NCBI GenBank assembly: GCA_020638975.1
Contig: JACKHN010000052.1
Span: 1-24,737, forward strand
Reading direction: 5' to 3'
Length of the DNA: 24,737 nucleotides
Source of the DNA: Planctomycetaceae bacterium
GTDB taxonomy: Bacteria; Planctomycetota; Planctomycetia; Pirellulales; Pirellulaceae
The notes beneath the pieces are model-generated. The model ran no database searches. It saw nothing but the letters and a program-made list of their open reading frames with translations, and had not been told where the DNA came from. Shown piece by piece: positions 1 through 8,054 of the stretch. Positions within the stretch are counted from its first letter, which is position 1; each line of letters opens with the position of its first letter. The position numbers and the translations under genes were made by a program.

Positions 1-220
1 CCCATTCGTTGGAAGGTGTGCTTGAGTACCAGTCCGATGATGCAAACAGCGTTGCGAGAGCTTCGGCAAGCAGGTTGTTGTCGCGAGGAAACGTCGAGAT
101 GTCGATTTCGTCCCTGTGACTGCCCACGTAATCTGCAGCGTATCGAGCAAGCACGGGCTCGGGCGCGTCCAAGTAACCGCTGAACACGTTCCAATCAAAT
201 CGTTTCAGCAAGTAGCCCAT
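1..220 (-). CDS. Unknown protein, 5' part only (runs off the window)
   Basis: An open frame on the minus strand starts at ATG 220-218 and stays open to the window edge, giving 73 codons. It begins MGYLLKRFDWNVFSGYLDAP and continues as an acidic, soluble-looking sequence with no signal peptide and no motif I recognise. The start is supported by an AAGG-type ribosome site about ten bases upstream. It points away from the integron integrase at 457, which is the orientation expected of a first gene cassette next to an attI site. I see no function. Its stop and any attC site lie outside the window. It could equally be an ordinary chromosomal gene. Confidence 0.6.
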   Translation of the reverse strand, partial: MGYLLKRFDWNVFSGYLDAPEPVLARYAADYVGSHRDEIDISTFPRDNNLLAEALATLFASSDWYSSTPSNEW

Positions 221-292
221 GAGCAAGCACCTTCAAGGGGATAACAAATAGTATGTGGAATGCAGTAAATTGCTGCTTGAATTCGCTCAATA

Positions 293-320
293 ATTCTGCA
301 TAATCATGGACGCCTGTCAA
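293..320 (-). promoter_or_regulatory. Candidate promoter reading toward the 1-220 gene
   Basis: On the minus strand a perfect TTGACA (320-315) is followed after 16 bases by CAGAAT (298-293), which matches four of six bases of the sigma-70 -10 consensus. It lies about 70 bases upstream of the ATG at 220, between the divergent gene and the integrase. It could be the gene's own promoter or an integron cassette promoter. This is a sequence match only. The rest of 221-456 holds no open frame; the integrase ribosome site AGGAG is at 443-447. Confidence 0.35.
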
Positions 321-456
321 TCACTGCATTGGGCGAGTTCTAGTATCTTTGCAATGTTCTAACCGTTTTCGTTCGTGTCTGCGAGTTGGATCGATTTTCC
401 ATCGCTGCCGCAACGAATCGGCAGGCTGGATTAGGTAGACACCAGGAGATTGTGTT

Positions 457-1527
457 ATGTCGAGTTCCGCATATTCCAATTCTCCTTCCCCCAGTAAGCG
501 ATCGCAATCACCCTTGCTGCAAGAGGTTAGGAACCATATGCGGCGACTGCATATGTCGATTCGGACGGAAGAGGCGTACTTGAAGTGGCTGGAAGAGTTT
601 TTGCGATACCATCGCTACAAGACCGGGGACTGGCAGCACCCGACGGAACTTGGGAACGATGCCATCAACGAATTCTTGACGCATCTGGCAGTCGATCGCA
701 AGGTCGCGGCGAGTACTCAGAACCAAGCGTTCTCCGCAATTCTGTTCCTGTATCGCAAAGTGTTAAAGCTTGAGATCTCGGTCGATGCCGAACGCGCGAA
801 GAAACCTGAACGATTACCCGTTGTCTTGAGCATTGAGGAAGTGCGACGCTTGTTGCTGGAGATCCCGCAGGGTGTACTGCGAGTTTTAGCGGGGCTGATG
901 TATGGTTCGGGGCTGCGGTTGATGGAAGCTTGCCGGATCCGCATCAAAGACGTTGACTTCGATCGACGCCAGATCATGGTGCGCGACGGCAAGGGTGAGA
1001 AGGACCGTGTGGTTCCGCTGCCGCAGAAACTGTTGCCTGCACTAAAACGGCAAGTCGACACCGTGACCGAGCTGCACGCCAAGGATTTGGCGGCAGGTGC
1101 GGGGAACGTGTGGTTGCCCTATGCGTTGGCAGAAAAGTATCCCCAGGCCGGTAGGTCGCTGGCTTGGCAGTATCTTTTTCCGGCCAAGTCACTCAGTACG
1201 GAACCTCGTCCACGGGAGACCGATGAACGAGGTCCGCACTCATCACTCCCGGAACTACGACGGCATCACATTCACGAGTCAAGCGTTCAGAAGGCGGTGA
1301 CGGCGGCAGTCAGGCGCGCGGGCATTCAAAAGAAGGCCACTTGCCATACGTTGCGACACAGCTTTGCCACCCACTTGCTCGAAGACGGCAAAGACATCCG
1401 CACGATACAAGAGTTGCTCGGTCATGCCGACGTCAGTACCACGATGATCTACACGCATGTCAGTACGGTTGGCGCGACGGGTGTACTGAGTCCCTTGGAC
1501 CGATTGGGTTCCACCAAGTTGGGCTAG
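457..1527 (+). CDS. intI: Integron integrase (IntI-type tyrosine recombinase)
   Basis: A 356-residue tyrosine recombinase of the integron-integrase subfamily, which recombines attC hairpins of gene cassettes with an attI site. A SAM-like N-terminal core-binding domain spans about residues 20-105 and the catalytic domain about 120-340. The full catalytic set is visible: R154 (GSGLRLMEACR), H297 and R300 (CHTLRHSFATH), H323 (LLGHADVSTT) and Y332 (MIYTHV). The segment at about 217-241 (VWLPYALAEKYP, then AWQYLFP) is the insertion that separates IntI from XerC/XerD. The start ATG has AGGAG eight bases upstream. The length is slightly above the usual 320-340 because of a serine-rich N-terminal tail. 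A divergent gene begins 237 bases upstream, as in canonical integrons. No paired attC site is visible downstream. Confidence 0.95.
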   Translation: MSSSAYSNSPSPSKRSQSPLLQEVRNHMRRLHMSIRTEEAYLKWLEEFLRYHRYKTGDWQHPTELGNDAINEFLTHLAVDRKVAASTQNQAFSAILFLYRKVLKLEISVDAERAKKPERLPVVLSIEEVRRLLLEIPQGVLRVLAGLMYGSGLRLMEACRIRIKDVDFDRRQIMVRDGKGEKDRVVPLPQKLLPALKRQVDTVTELHAKDLAAGAGNVWLPYALAEKYPQAGRSLAWQYLFPAKSLSTEPRPRETDERGPHSSLPELRRHHIHESSVQKAVTAAVRRAGIQKKATCHTLRHSFATHLLEDGKDIRTIQELLGHADVSTTMIYTHVSTVGATGVLSPLDRLGSTKLG

Positions 1528-1647
1528 TGCGCGTCGCACGGACGAGTCGCGGCTGTGGCGGTCGGATTTCCAGGGATCCTGGACGAAACAACGATACACT
1601 TACCCAAAGTCCGCTCTAGGAGTCTGTCCGGATACCGTAGGCCTTCT

Positions 1648-1721
1648 TGTACGATGGCTCTCCGAAGCCATCGAATCGCAGCAAATTCGTCGACCGACCG
1701 GCTGCGGAGGCCCGTCGTACA
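1648..1721. repeat. Diverged copy of the TGTACGACGGGCCTCCG palindrome
   Basis: The left arm begins TGTACGATGGCTCTCCGAAG and the right arm ends GGAGGCCCGTCGTACA. The two arms pair imperfectly, with roughly five mismatches in 26 bases. Both arms resemble the much better preserved palindrome at 16884-16953. It lies 120 bases downstream of the integrase stop. I see no gene in 1528-2276: besides this palindrome and the repeats from 1989 on, the stretch 1722-1988 shows nothing I can assign. Confidence 0.7.
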
Positions 1722-1988
1722 TACGTAAGCGGTGAGCGAAGCCGGCTGTGTGTATTGTTTTGCGTTTTCAGAGCTTGCATCGTGTTCGCATGGGCATTCC
1801 CAGGCATCCTCCCGGGATGCTAGTCACAGGCCCTTTCCGGCCAATGAAGTCCGAAACAAGCGTCTTCAAAATGTTGGTGCGGGAGTGCGCGAGGTGAAAT
1901 GGGAGGTATGATGGGCTAACCTGGATTATTCAGGAAATCGAAGCAGAACTCTGCAAGGTCTTGGGCGGAATGAGTTTGTGTTCATCTT

Positions 1989-2118
1989 GCCTAACGCGGC
2001 CCAGCCGCAACCAAAGTAGCTTGACTCTCCGAGTCGAGCAGCTTTGCTCGGATGCTCGACTCGGAGAATCAAGCTACAAGATGCGCGCACCGTGCGCGTA
2101 TCACACAACGTAAGACTC
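1989..2118. repeat. Composite palindromic repeat with conserved flanks, core A
   Basis: Three modules stand in a row. The left module (1989-2011) is GCCTAACGCGGC, three loop bases, then GCCGCAAC, a small GC-rich hairpin. The core (2016-2077) is a 25-bp inverted repeat with one mismatch and a 12-base loop, starting GTAGCTTGACTCTCCGAG and ending AATCAAGCTAC. The right module (2080-2118) starts GATGCGCGCACCGTGCGCG, itself able to fold, and ends GTAAGACTC. The same left and right modules surround a different core at 16051-16187. The GTAG/CTAC ends of the core recall REP/REPIN elements. Confidence 0.85.
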
Positions 2119-2136
2119 TAAAACACCGCGCAATCA

Positions 2137-2193
2137 TAACCCGATGCGTAAGCGAGGAAACACGAAGGCGTTCCTCGCTCACGCGTCGGGTTA
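2137..2193. repeat. Palindrome B (TAACCCGATGCGTAAGCGAG family)
   Basis: 23-bp arms (2137-2159 and 2171-2193) pair with two mismatches around an 11-base loop. The left arm begins TAACCCGATGCG and the right arm ends CGTCGGGTTA. It lies 18 bases after the composite repeat and 84 bases before the pectate lyase start, so it would sit in that gene's 5' leader or promoter region. No other copy is present in this window. Confidence 0.8.
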
Positions 2194-2276
2194 CGAATAA
2201 TCCGAACGACTCCATTGTGGGTAAGGTTTCCCCACACGTTGCTGTCGATGATTGGTCGGAGTGAGTGAGGTTTGGA

Positions 2277-5200
2277 ATGCAACAGTCAAGTCAATCTGCA
2301 ATTGTAGTGTGCCTTGTCCTGTCGGCGTGTGCTACTACTGCACAGTCGGCCGATATTCGTAAAGACGCGACGGCGTCGATGCGTAAAGCCGCCGCGTTCT
2401 ATCGCGAGCAAGTCGCGTCGCACGGCGGCTATGTTTATCACTATTCGCTCGACCTTCGGCAGCGTTGGGGCGAAGGCGAAGCGACGGCAAGTCAGATCTG
2501 GGTGCAGCCGCCGGGAACTCCGACGGTGGGCATGGCGTTGCTGCAAGCTTATGCCGCGACGGGCGACAAGTTTTATCTTGAGGCGGCCACTGACGCAGCC
2601 GTGGCCGTCGCCTATGGTCAATTGAAGTCGGGCGGTTGGACGAACAGTGTTGACTTTGATCCTAGCAGTGATCGCACGGCGGAATATCGAAACGGAAAGG
2701 GACGCGGCAAGAACAATTCATCGCTGGACGACGGCCAGACGGAGTCGGCCATTCAGCTGATCATCCGCGTTGATGAAGCTCTTGATTTCAAGCACGAAGC
2801 GATTCATGAGTGTGCACAGACCGCGCTGGGTGCCTTGTTGAAGGCTCAGTATCCCAACGGCGGCTTCCCGCAAGTGTGGACGGGGCCGGTCGAACCGCAG
2901 CCAGCCGTCAAGGCGAACTATCCTGATTACGATTGGCGGACGGAAGGACGCATCAAGAACTACTGGGATATGTACACGTTGAATGACAACGTGACGGGCT
3001 ATGTGGCCGACACGTTGCTCGACGCGCATCGGATCTATGGTGGTGATCGTTATCTGCAAGCGGTGCGTAAGTTGGGCGACTTTCTGTTGTTGGCACAGAT
3101 GCCCGAGCCGCAACCGGGTTGGGCTCAGCAATACAACTACCAGATGCAACCGATTTGGGCGCGGCGGTTCGAACCGCCGGGCGTTTCGGGCGACGAGACG
3201 CAAGAAGTGCTTGAGACGTTAATGAAGATCGCGGACGCCACGGGCGATGAAAAATATCTGGGGCCGATACCTGCGGCCTTGGCTTGGTTGCAACGATCAC
3301 TGCTGCCCGACGGTCAGATCGCCCGCTACTACGAGTTGAAGACAAATCGCCCGCTGTACATGAGTCGGCGAGGGGATGAGTACTCACTGACCTACGACGA
3401 CTCGAATCTGCCGGACCATTACGGTTGGAAGACCGAGTCGCGACTGGCGGAAATTACGCAGCAGTACAAGACAATCGCCGCCACGAACCCGCCAGCGTTA
3501 CCAAAGTCCTCGGTTGCTCCGACCGAGCGGCAGGTTCAGCAGGTGATCGGTCAGCTTGATGATCGCGGTCGCTGGGTGAGTCGCTATACAGGCGAGCGAC
3601 TCGTGGGGCAGGCCAAGATCGCGATGGATTCGCAGTACCTTTCGAGCCAAGTCTTCAGTGATAACCTGACGCTGCTGAGCGAGTTCCTGCTCGCGCCACC
3701 CGCGTCGACATCGACCGGCAACACGCGCGAGTGGTCTGATCGCACGGGACAGTTTTCGATCACGGCCGAGTTGGTTGAGGTTCGTGGCGCGAACGTCCAT
3801 CTTCGTCGCACCGATGGCAAGGTGATTGCTGTGCCGATCGAGAAGTTAAGCGATGCGAACCAGGCCTTCCTGGCGTCGATGACTCCTCCCGAGAATCCGG
3901 CAACGGGACTGACGCTCGTTCAGGAGGGAAAGCCGACCAGCATCATCGTGACGAACGGTCGTCCAAGCGAAGGACAGGCATTAGCCGCGATAGAACTCCA
4001 GGAGCATCTGCGTCTGATGACGGATGCCACGATACCGATCGTGAAAGAGAACGAGTTGCCGTCCGAGGCGGCGGGCAAAACGCTGATCTTGATCGGAGCG
4101 AGCAACCTCGCCAAGCAACGAGGCGTCGATACAGCGTCGTTCGAACCTGAGTCTTTCATTGTGAAGACGACCGAGGACGCGCTCTTGCTGGTCGGCGAAG
4201 ACTCTGGCGGCAGTAATCCAAGGACCGGAACTCTGTGGGCAGTTTACGATTTCCTGCAAGATCAACTCGGCTGCCGTTGGATTTGGCCCGGCGACATCGG
4301 ACGCGTGGTGCAACGAAGTGCGACGGTGAGTGTGGCGAACTTGGACATCCAAGAGACTCCGGTGATCAAGATTCGCGGCTTTCGGCCTGCGGCGCAGGAC
4401 AAGCATCGCGAGCAGTACGAGAAGGAAGGGCTCGGTCGTTATCTGGAGTTCGGTGAGACGTACAAACAGATCTCGGAGGATGAAGCCGTGTGGTTGCGTC
4501 GGATGCGGATGGGACGATCGTTCAAGTTGTCTTACGGCCACGCGTTCACCGACTGGTGGGAGAAGTACAAGGACGAAGAGCCCAGTGTCTTCGCGCTGCA
4601 AGCGAATGGCAGTCGGGGGCCTCGCAAGGCGTCGCAACCCGACTTCGTGAAGATGTGTGTGTCGAATCCCAAGTTGTGGGAGATGCAACTCGCGCCATTG
4701 CGCAAGTACGTCAGCGAAGGGGCTCGCGGTCTGTGGCTGAACTCGTGCGAGAACGATGGCAGCGGCGGCTTCTGTGTGTGTGATCGTTGCCGAGCTTGGG
4801 ACGCCGACCCGAATGCTGCTTTGTCGGCCTTGCCGCCCGTGGAAGATGGGTCGGATGTCGACGGGGCCAAAGACGAATCGGACTTGCCCGATAGTCTCTC
4901 GGATCGCTACGCACGCTGGTACAACGAACTTGCCAAGCGTGCCCGCGAGATTGATCCCGAAGCGCAGGTGATCACATACGCTTACAGTCGGTATCGATCT
5001 CCTCCCACCAAGGTTGATCGTCTCGAGCCAAATATTTGGGTCGGATACGTTGGCTTCAATGCGTACCCGCGGTCGGAAGCGTATCGCAAGTTGTCGACGG
5101 ACGAATGGTTCGGTTGGTCGGATCGTGGCGCAACGGTCTTCCTGCGGTCGAACTCGCTGTTCTATTGCGGCGAGGGGGCTCCGTATGTTGTCACGCGGCA

Positions 5201-5774
5201 ATTGGCTGAGGATTTGCAGTTCCAAGTGAAGAACGGCTTACGCGCGACGGACTTCGACAACTTGCAAGGCTATTGGGCCACGACCGGGCCGAGCTACTAC
5301 GTCTTGGCTCGCATGCTGTGGGATACGGACGCTGATCCCGAGCGTGTGGTCGACGAGTTTTACGGCTCGTTTGGTCCGCTGAAGGAAATTGTCAAAGAGT
5401 ACTTCGACTACTGGGAGCAGTACACCGAGCGTTTAGGCAACAGTCCCAAGTTCTTTGACCTCACGCGAACCGACCGGCTGAAGGCGTATCCGGCGATCTA
5501 CAACGAAGCGGTCCTCTCGCAAGCGAAACGAATTCTCGATAAATCGCAGCGACTGCTGCCGCAAGCATCGCCGGGCGAGAAGGAACGCTTCCGCAATGTC
5601 GAGCTTGGTTTGGAGCACGGCGTCCTCCTGTCGCAATCGCTGCGGGACGGGAAAACGTCGAATGGGCCGGAAGGCCAGCGGTTGTTTGAGTTTCGAAAGT
5701 CGATTGCCAATCGGAACGTAATCAATGTTTACTGGACGACCTCGAAGGAGATGCGATATCGCGTGTTTGAGTAG
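2277..5774 (+). CDS. Exported pectate lyase (PL10-like) - SHD1 - DUF4838 fusion protein
   Basis: A protein of about 1165 residues with three parts. Residues about 30-400 match the PL10 pectate lyase family, which cleaves polygalacturonate by beta-elimination; GGWTNSVDFD, DDGQTESAIQ and NGGFPQVW are typical. Residues about 485-540 look like an SHD1 domain (GANVHLRRTDGKVIAVPIEK). Residues about 550-700 resemble an alpha-glucuronidase-type N-terminal domain, and 705-1055 resemble DUF4838, with LNSCENDGSGGFCVCDRC. The signal peptide MQQSSQSAIVVCLVLSAC contains a lipobox-like LSAC, so it may be a lipoprotein, or cleaved after AQSA. I chose ATG 2277 because GAGG lies six bases upstream; an in-frame GTG at 2265 has a poorly spaced site. 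It probably acts on pectic polymers at the cell surface. The DUF4838 activity is unknown to me. Residue numbers count from 2265. Confidence 0.88.
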   Translation: MQQSSQSAIVVCLVLSACATTAQSADIRKDATASMRKAAAFYREQVASHGGYVYHYSLDLRQRWGEGEATASQIWVQPPGTPTVGMALLQAYAATGDKFYLEAATDAAVAVAYGQLKSGGWTNSVDFDPSSDRTAEYRNGKGRGKNNSSLDDGQTESAIQLIIRVDEALDFKHEAIHECAQTALGALLKAQYPNGGFPQVWTGPVEPQPAVKANYPDYDWRTEGRIKNYWDMYTLNDNVTGYVADTLLDAHRIYGGDRYLQAVRKLGDFLLLAQMPEPQPGWAQQYNYQMQPIWARRFEPPGVSGDETQEVLETLMKIADATGDEKYLGPIPAALAWLQRSLLPDGQIARYYELKTNRPLYMSRRGDEYSLTYDDSNLPDHYGWKTESRLAEITQQYKTIAATNPPALPKSSVAPTERQVQQVIGQLDDRGRWVSRYTGERLVGQAKIAMDSQYLSSQVFSDNLTLLSEFLLAPPASTSTGNTREWSDRTGQFSITAELVEVRGANVHLRRTDGKVIAVPIEKLSDANQAFLASMTPPENPATGLTLVQEGKPTSIIVTNGRPSEGQALAAIELQEHLRLMTDATIPIVKENELPSEAAGKTLILIGASNLAKQRGVDTASFEPESFIVKTTEDALLLVGEDSGGSNPRTGTLWAVYDFLQDQLGCRWIWPGDIGRVVQRSATVSVANLDIQETPVIKIRGFRPAAQDKHREQYEKEGLGRYLEFGETYKQISEDEAVWLRRMRMGRSFKLSYGHAFTDWWEKYKDEEPSVFALQANGSRGPRKASQPDFVKMCVSNPKLWEMQLAPLRKYVSEGARGLWLNSCENDGSGGFCVCDRCRAWDADPNAALSALPPVEDGSDVDGAKDESDLPDSLSDRYARWYNELAKRAREIDPEAQVITYAYSRYRSPPTKVDRLEPNIWVGYVGFNAYPRSEAYRKLSTDEWFGWSDRGATVFLRSNSLFYCGEGAPYVVTRQLAEDLQFQVKNGLRATDFDNLQGYWATTGPSYYVLARMLWDTDADPERVVDEFYGSFGPLKEIVKEYFDYWEQYTERLGNSPKFFDLTRTDRLKAYPAIYNEAVLSQAKRILDKSQRLLPQASPGEKERFRNVELGLEHGVLLSQSLRDGKTSNGPEGQRLFEFRKSIANRNVINVYWTTSKEMRYRVFE

Positions 5775-5800
5775 TTGTGAGTTCGCGTGACGTCTTGTGA

Positions 5801-6400
5801 GTGGAAGTAGTGAAGCGTTCATTCGAGGGGCACGTTGCGGGTGGGCACAGAAGGCGAATCGATCTGACGTATCTTGCTGTCCATGTTCTCGACGACATCG
5901 ACTCGACCAAGGCGAGCGCCGGTCATCGTGATATCGTCACCCACTCGCCGATCAATTTCGCGATCGGGATTGATCCACTCGTACAGTTCCGCTTCCGCGA
6001 CGTTAAATCTGCCTCGCCAGCCGCTACCGCGTGTATTCTCGCTGGTGATTTGATTCACATGATGGATGAACAACGCGTGTTGACTCTGGCTGATATGTCG
6101 CCAGTGTTGGAACTGACGCCCGCCGTCGGAACGCTTACGCTCGGCGTGGTGCGGGACAAAGACAATGTTGTGGTGGCGTTAGATGTGCCGAGCGGTTAAC
6201 GCAACAGCGCTGATCTGCCGTGACGTCAAACGACAGTTGTGATCGGACCGGAGGCAGGACTCTGGGGCGTTGCGGCCAACGAGGCGCAGCAGCAAGGACT
6301 TGAAGTTGACCATGACCTTCCCGGACAAGCCGCCGAACTGTAGTAGCGGGCTTGGGAACGCCATCTGTGATTTTGTCGTTATGCTTTTGCGACGAGAGTG
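5801..6400 (+). pseudogene. Remnant of a PDZ-domain protein
   Basis: The frame from 5801 to 6196 encodes a recognisable PDZ domain at about 5981-6190 (AGDLIHMMDEQRVLTLADMS, then VVRDKDNVVVALDVPSG). The same frame then hits TAA at 6197 and TGA at 6221, yet continues with gene-like sequence (VIGPEAGLWGVAANEAQQQG). Both stops fall where related proteins would plausibly have tryptophan (PSG-W-R, DL-W-R). A further frameshift near 6300 leads into FPDKPPNCSSGLGNAICDF, which looks like a second PDZ-type loop. The arrangement reminds me of planctomycete thioredoxin/PDZ proteins, but that is from memory and not certain. The upstream part, 5801-5980, is unassigned. Boundaries are approximate. Confidence 0.6.
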
Positions 6401-6479
6401 GTTAGACTACGAACACAAACGACTCATTGCTCGGTGAACGTAGCCGAGTTTTCACCTTCCACTTGAAGCGGAGTGAATT

Positions 6480-7313
6480 GTGCGAACCATCTTTTTGTAT
6501 TTCGCGGTAATCATCGCACTGGCGGCGTCTGGAGCTGTCGAAGCACAATTGATTGTCGCCCATCGTGGCGCCTCGCATGACGCTCCGGAAAATACGCTGG
6601 CAGCGTTTCGACTCGCCTGGCAGCAAGGGGCGGATGCGATCGAAGGCGACTTTTACTTGACGAAGGACCAGCGGATCGTCTGCATTCACGACAAGACGAC
6701 GAAACGAGTTGCACCGCATCATCGGGAGCTGACGGTCGCGAAGTCTACCTACGACGAGTTGCGAACGCTTGACGTCGGCAGCTGGAAGAACGAGCGATTC
6801 GCGGCGGAACGCATCCCGACACTGGCCGAAGTTCTCGCCACCGTCCCCGACGGAAAGCAGATCTTCGTCGAGATCAAATGCGGAGCCGAGATTGTGCCGC
6901 AACTGCAACGTGAACTTGCGACATCGGAACTGAAGCCGGAGCAGATCGTCATCATCTGCTTCGACGAAGAAGTCGTGACGCAATCTCGCCAACTGATGCC
7001 TCAGTACAACGCCAATTGGCTGACCAGTTACAAGCAGGCGACGCCCTTGAGTCATTGGAAACCGACTCGCGACGAGGTGATTGCGACCTTAAAGCGAACT
7101 GGAGCGACCGGGCTGGGAACGAACGGCAACCTGGAGGTGATTGATCAACCATTCGTCGATGCCGTCCTCGCGGCTGGTTTCGAGTTCCACGTCTGGACGG
7201 TCAACGACGCGACGCCTGCTCGCGACTTTCAGTCATTTGGAGCGAATTCGTTAACAACCGATCGACCTGCGTTCATTCGAGAGGCCATTAGGGCGACGCT
7301 TTCGACGGAATAG
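6480..7313 (+). CDS. Exported glycerophosphodiester phosphodiesterase
   Basis: A 277-residue GDPD-family enzyme that hydrolyses glycerophosphodiesters to glycerol 3-phosphate and an alcohol. A signal peptide (MRTIFLYFAVIIALAASG, cleavage likely after VEA) sends it out of the cytoplasm. The catalytic pattern is complete: H28-R29 in AHRGASHDAPENT, E37-N38, E55 and D57 in AIEGDFYLTKD, and H70-D71. The later VEIKCG and the C-terminal FHVWTVND are also typical, and the length is normal for the family. The start is GTG with GGAG six bases upstream; no ATG is better placed. It stands alone between a decayed PDZ gene and transposon remnants, so the context gives no partner. A role in recovering phosphate or glycerol from lipid headgroups is inferred. 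Confidence 0.93.
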   Translation: MRTIFLYFAVIIALAASGAVEAQLIVAHRGASHDAPENTLAAFRLAWQQGADAIEGDFYLTKDQRIVCIHDKTTKRVAPHHRELTVAKSTYDELRTLDVGSWKNERFAAERIPTLAEVLATVPDGKQIFVEIKCGAEIVPQLQRELATSELKPEQIVIICFDEEVVTQSRQLMPQYNANWLTSYKQATPLSHWKPTRDEVIATLKRTGATGLGTNGNLEVIDQPFVDAVLAAGFEFHVWTVNDATPARDFQSFGANSLTTDRPAFIREAIRATLSTE

Positions 7314-7437
7314 CAAACGTCGCTCGCAAGCCTGGAATCTAGCTGCCGTGTGTCTTGCAATATTGCCGGTGCTTTCGCTCATGCGAGGATTTGTAGCGTC
7401 TTAGCATCGGCCAAACAATTACCGTCGCAAAACTCTT

Positions 7438-7456
7438 GTGGGATAGGCTTCCAGCC
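7438..7456 (+). repeat. GTGGGATAGGCTTCCAGCC repeat, copy 1
   Basis: This 19-mer recurs inverted at 10150-10168 with one difference. The two copies bracket the transposon remnants. The rest of 7314-7542 has no gene. A perfect 12-bp palindrome GGCTAGCTAGCC lies at 7504-7515, just ahead of the IS4-type fragment, and may be part of its former end. Confidence 0.65.
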
Positions 7457-7542
7457 AATTCTGTTCGGCATGACATTTGCTAGCCGGATTTTCTTACGAA
7501 TTGGGCTAGCTAGCCGTGGTTGTGTTTGTCATGATTGTGGGC

Positions 7543-8050
7543 ATGGCGTCCAAGGATAACACCGACAAAGGCATCCAGGAAAGCGACCTCTCGGGGCTCC
7601 GCGATCTGCAGGCGATGGCGAAGCTGCTTAAACCGCTGCACCGAATCGGCACGGAACGGGACAAAGCCAATAACCGTGACTTGCACATGGATCAGTACTG
7701 CTTGCTTGTGCTGATGTGGCTCTACAACCCCATCATCGATTCGTTTCTGCGATTGCAACAATGCAGTGGTTTGAAGAACGTGCAGAAGCGACTCGGCGTC
7801 GGGCGGGCTTCGCTGTCGCTGTCCGAATCGGTCACGATCTTCGATCCAACGCCGCTCGCCAGACTGGCTGAAGAACTGAGTGACAAGCCGCCTGATCGTA
7901 CGCCGGAGAACTTCGCCTGCGTTGACAAGAAGATCACCGCCGGATGGATCGGTGTTTCGCTTGCTTGCCCAGATCGCTGAGCTGGCTTTGCTGCCCAAAG
8001 GCGATGGCAAGTCGTCCTGCGGCTATCGCTTGCATGCTCAATTTGAAGTT
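7543..8050 (+). pseudogene. IS4-type transposase, N-terminal half (broken)
   Basis: The open frame from ATG 7543 reads MASKDNTDKGIQESDLSGLR, LHMDQYCLLVLMWLYNPII and LKNVQKRLGVGRASLSLSE. This is the N-terminal pattern of an IS4-group (DDE) transposase common in planctomycetes. Near 7935 the frame shifts: ENFACVDKKI ends in one frame, and DGSVFRLLAQIAELALLPKG then CGYRLHAQFEV follows in another. The DGS is the expected first catalytic aspartate region. The gene is interrupted after about 8050 by the IS66-type element. Its missing C-terminal half is at 9395-10000. It is not functional. Confidence 0.8.
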
Positions 8051-8054
8051 CGCA

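Noticed and set aside
1989..2120. GCCTAAC at 1989 as the R'' box of an attC site downstream of intI
   Set aside because: No GTTRRRY partner follows at attC distance, and the same sequence is explained as the left module of a composite repeat also present at 16051, far from the integrase.
1528..2264. Small genes between the integrase and the pectate lyase
   Set aside because: Open frames here are under 75 codons, run through palindromes and lack motifs or ribosome sites.
3981..5225. 414-codon open frame on the minus strand
   Set aside because: Antisense shadow of the pectate lyase-DUF4838 gene, whose plus-strand protein has clear domains; the minus translation is arginine-rich with no recognisable motif.
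6402..7055. 217-codon minus-strand open frame
   Set aside because: Lies opposite the intact GDPD gene with all catalytic motifs; no ribosome site or motif of its own.
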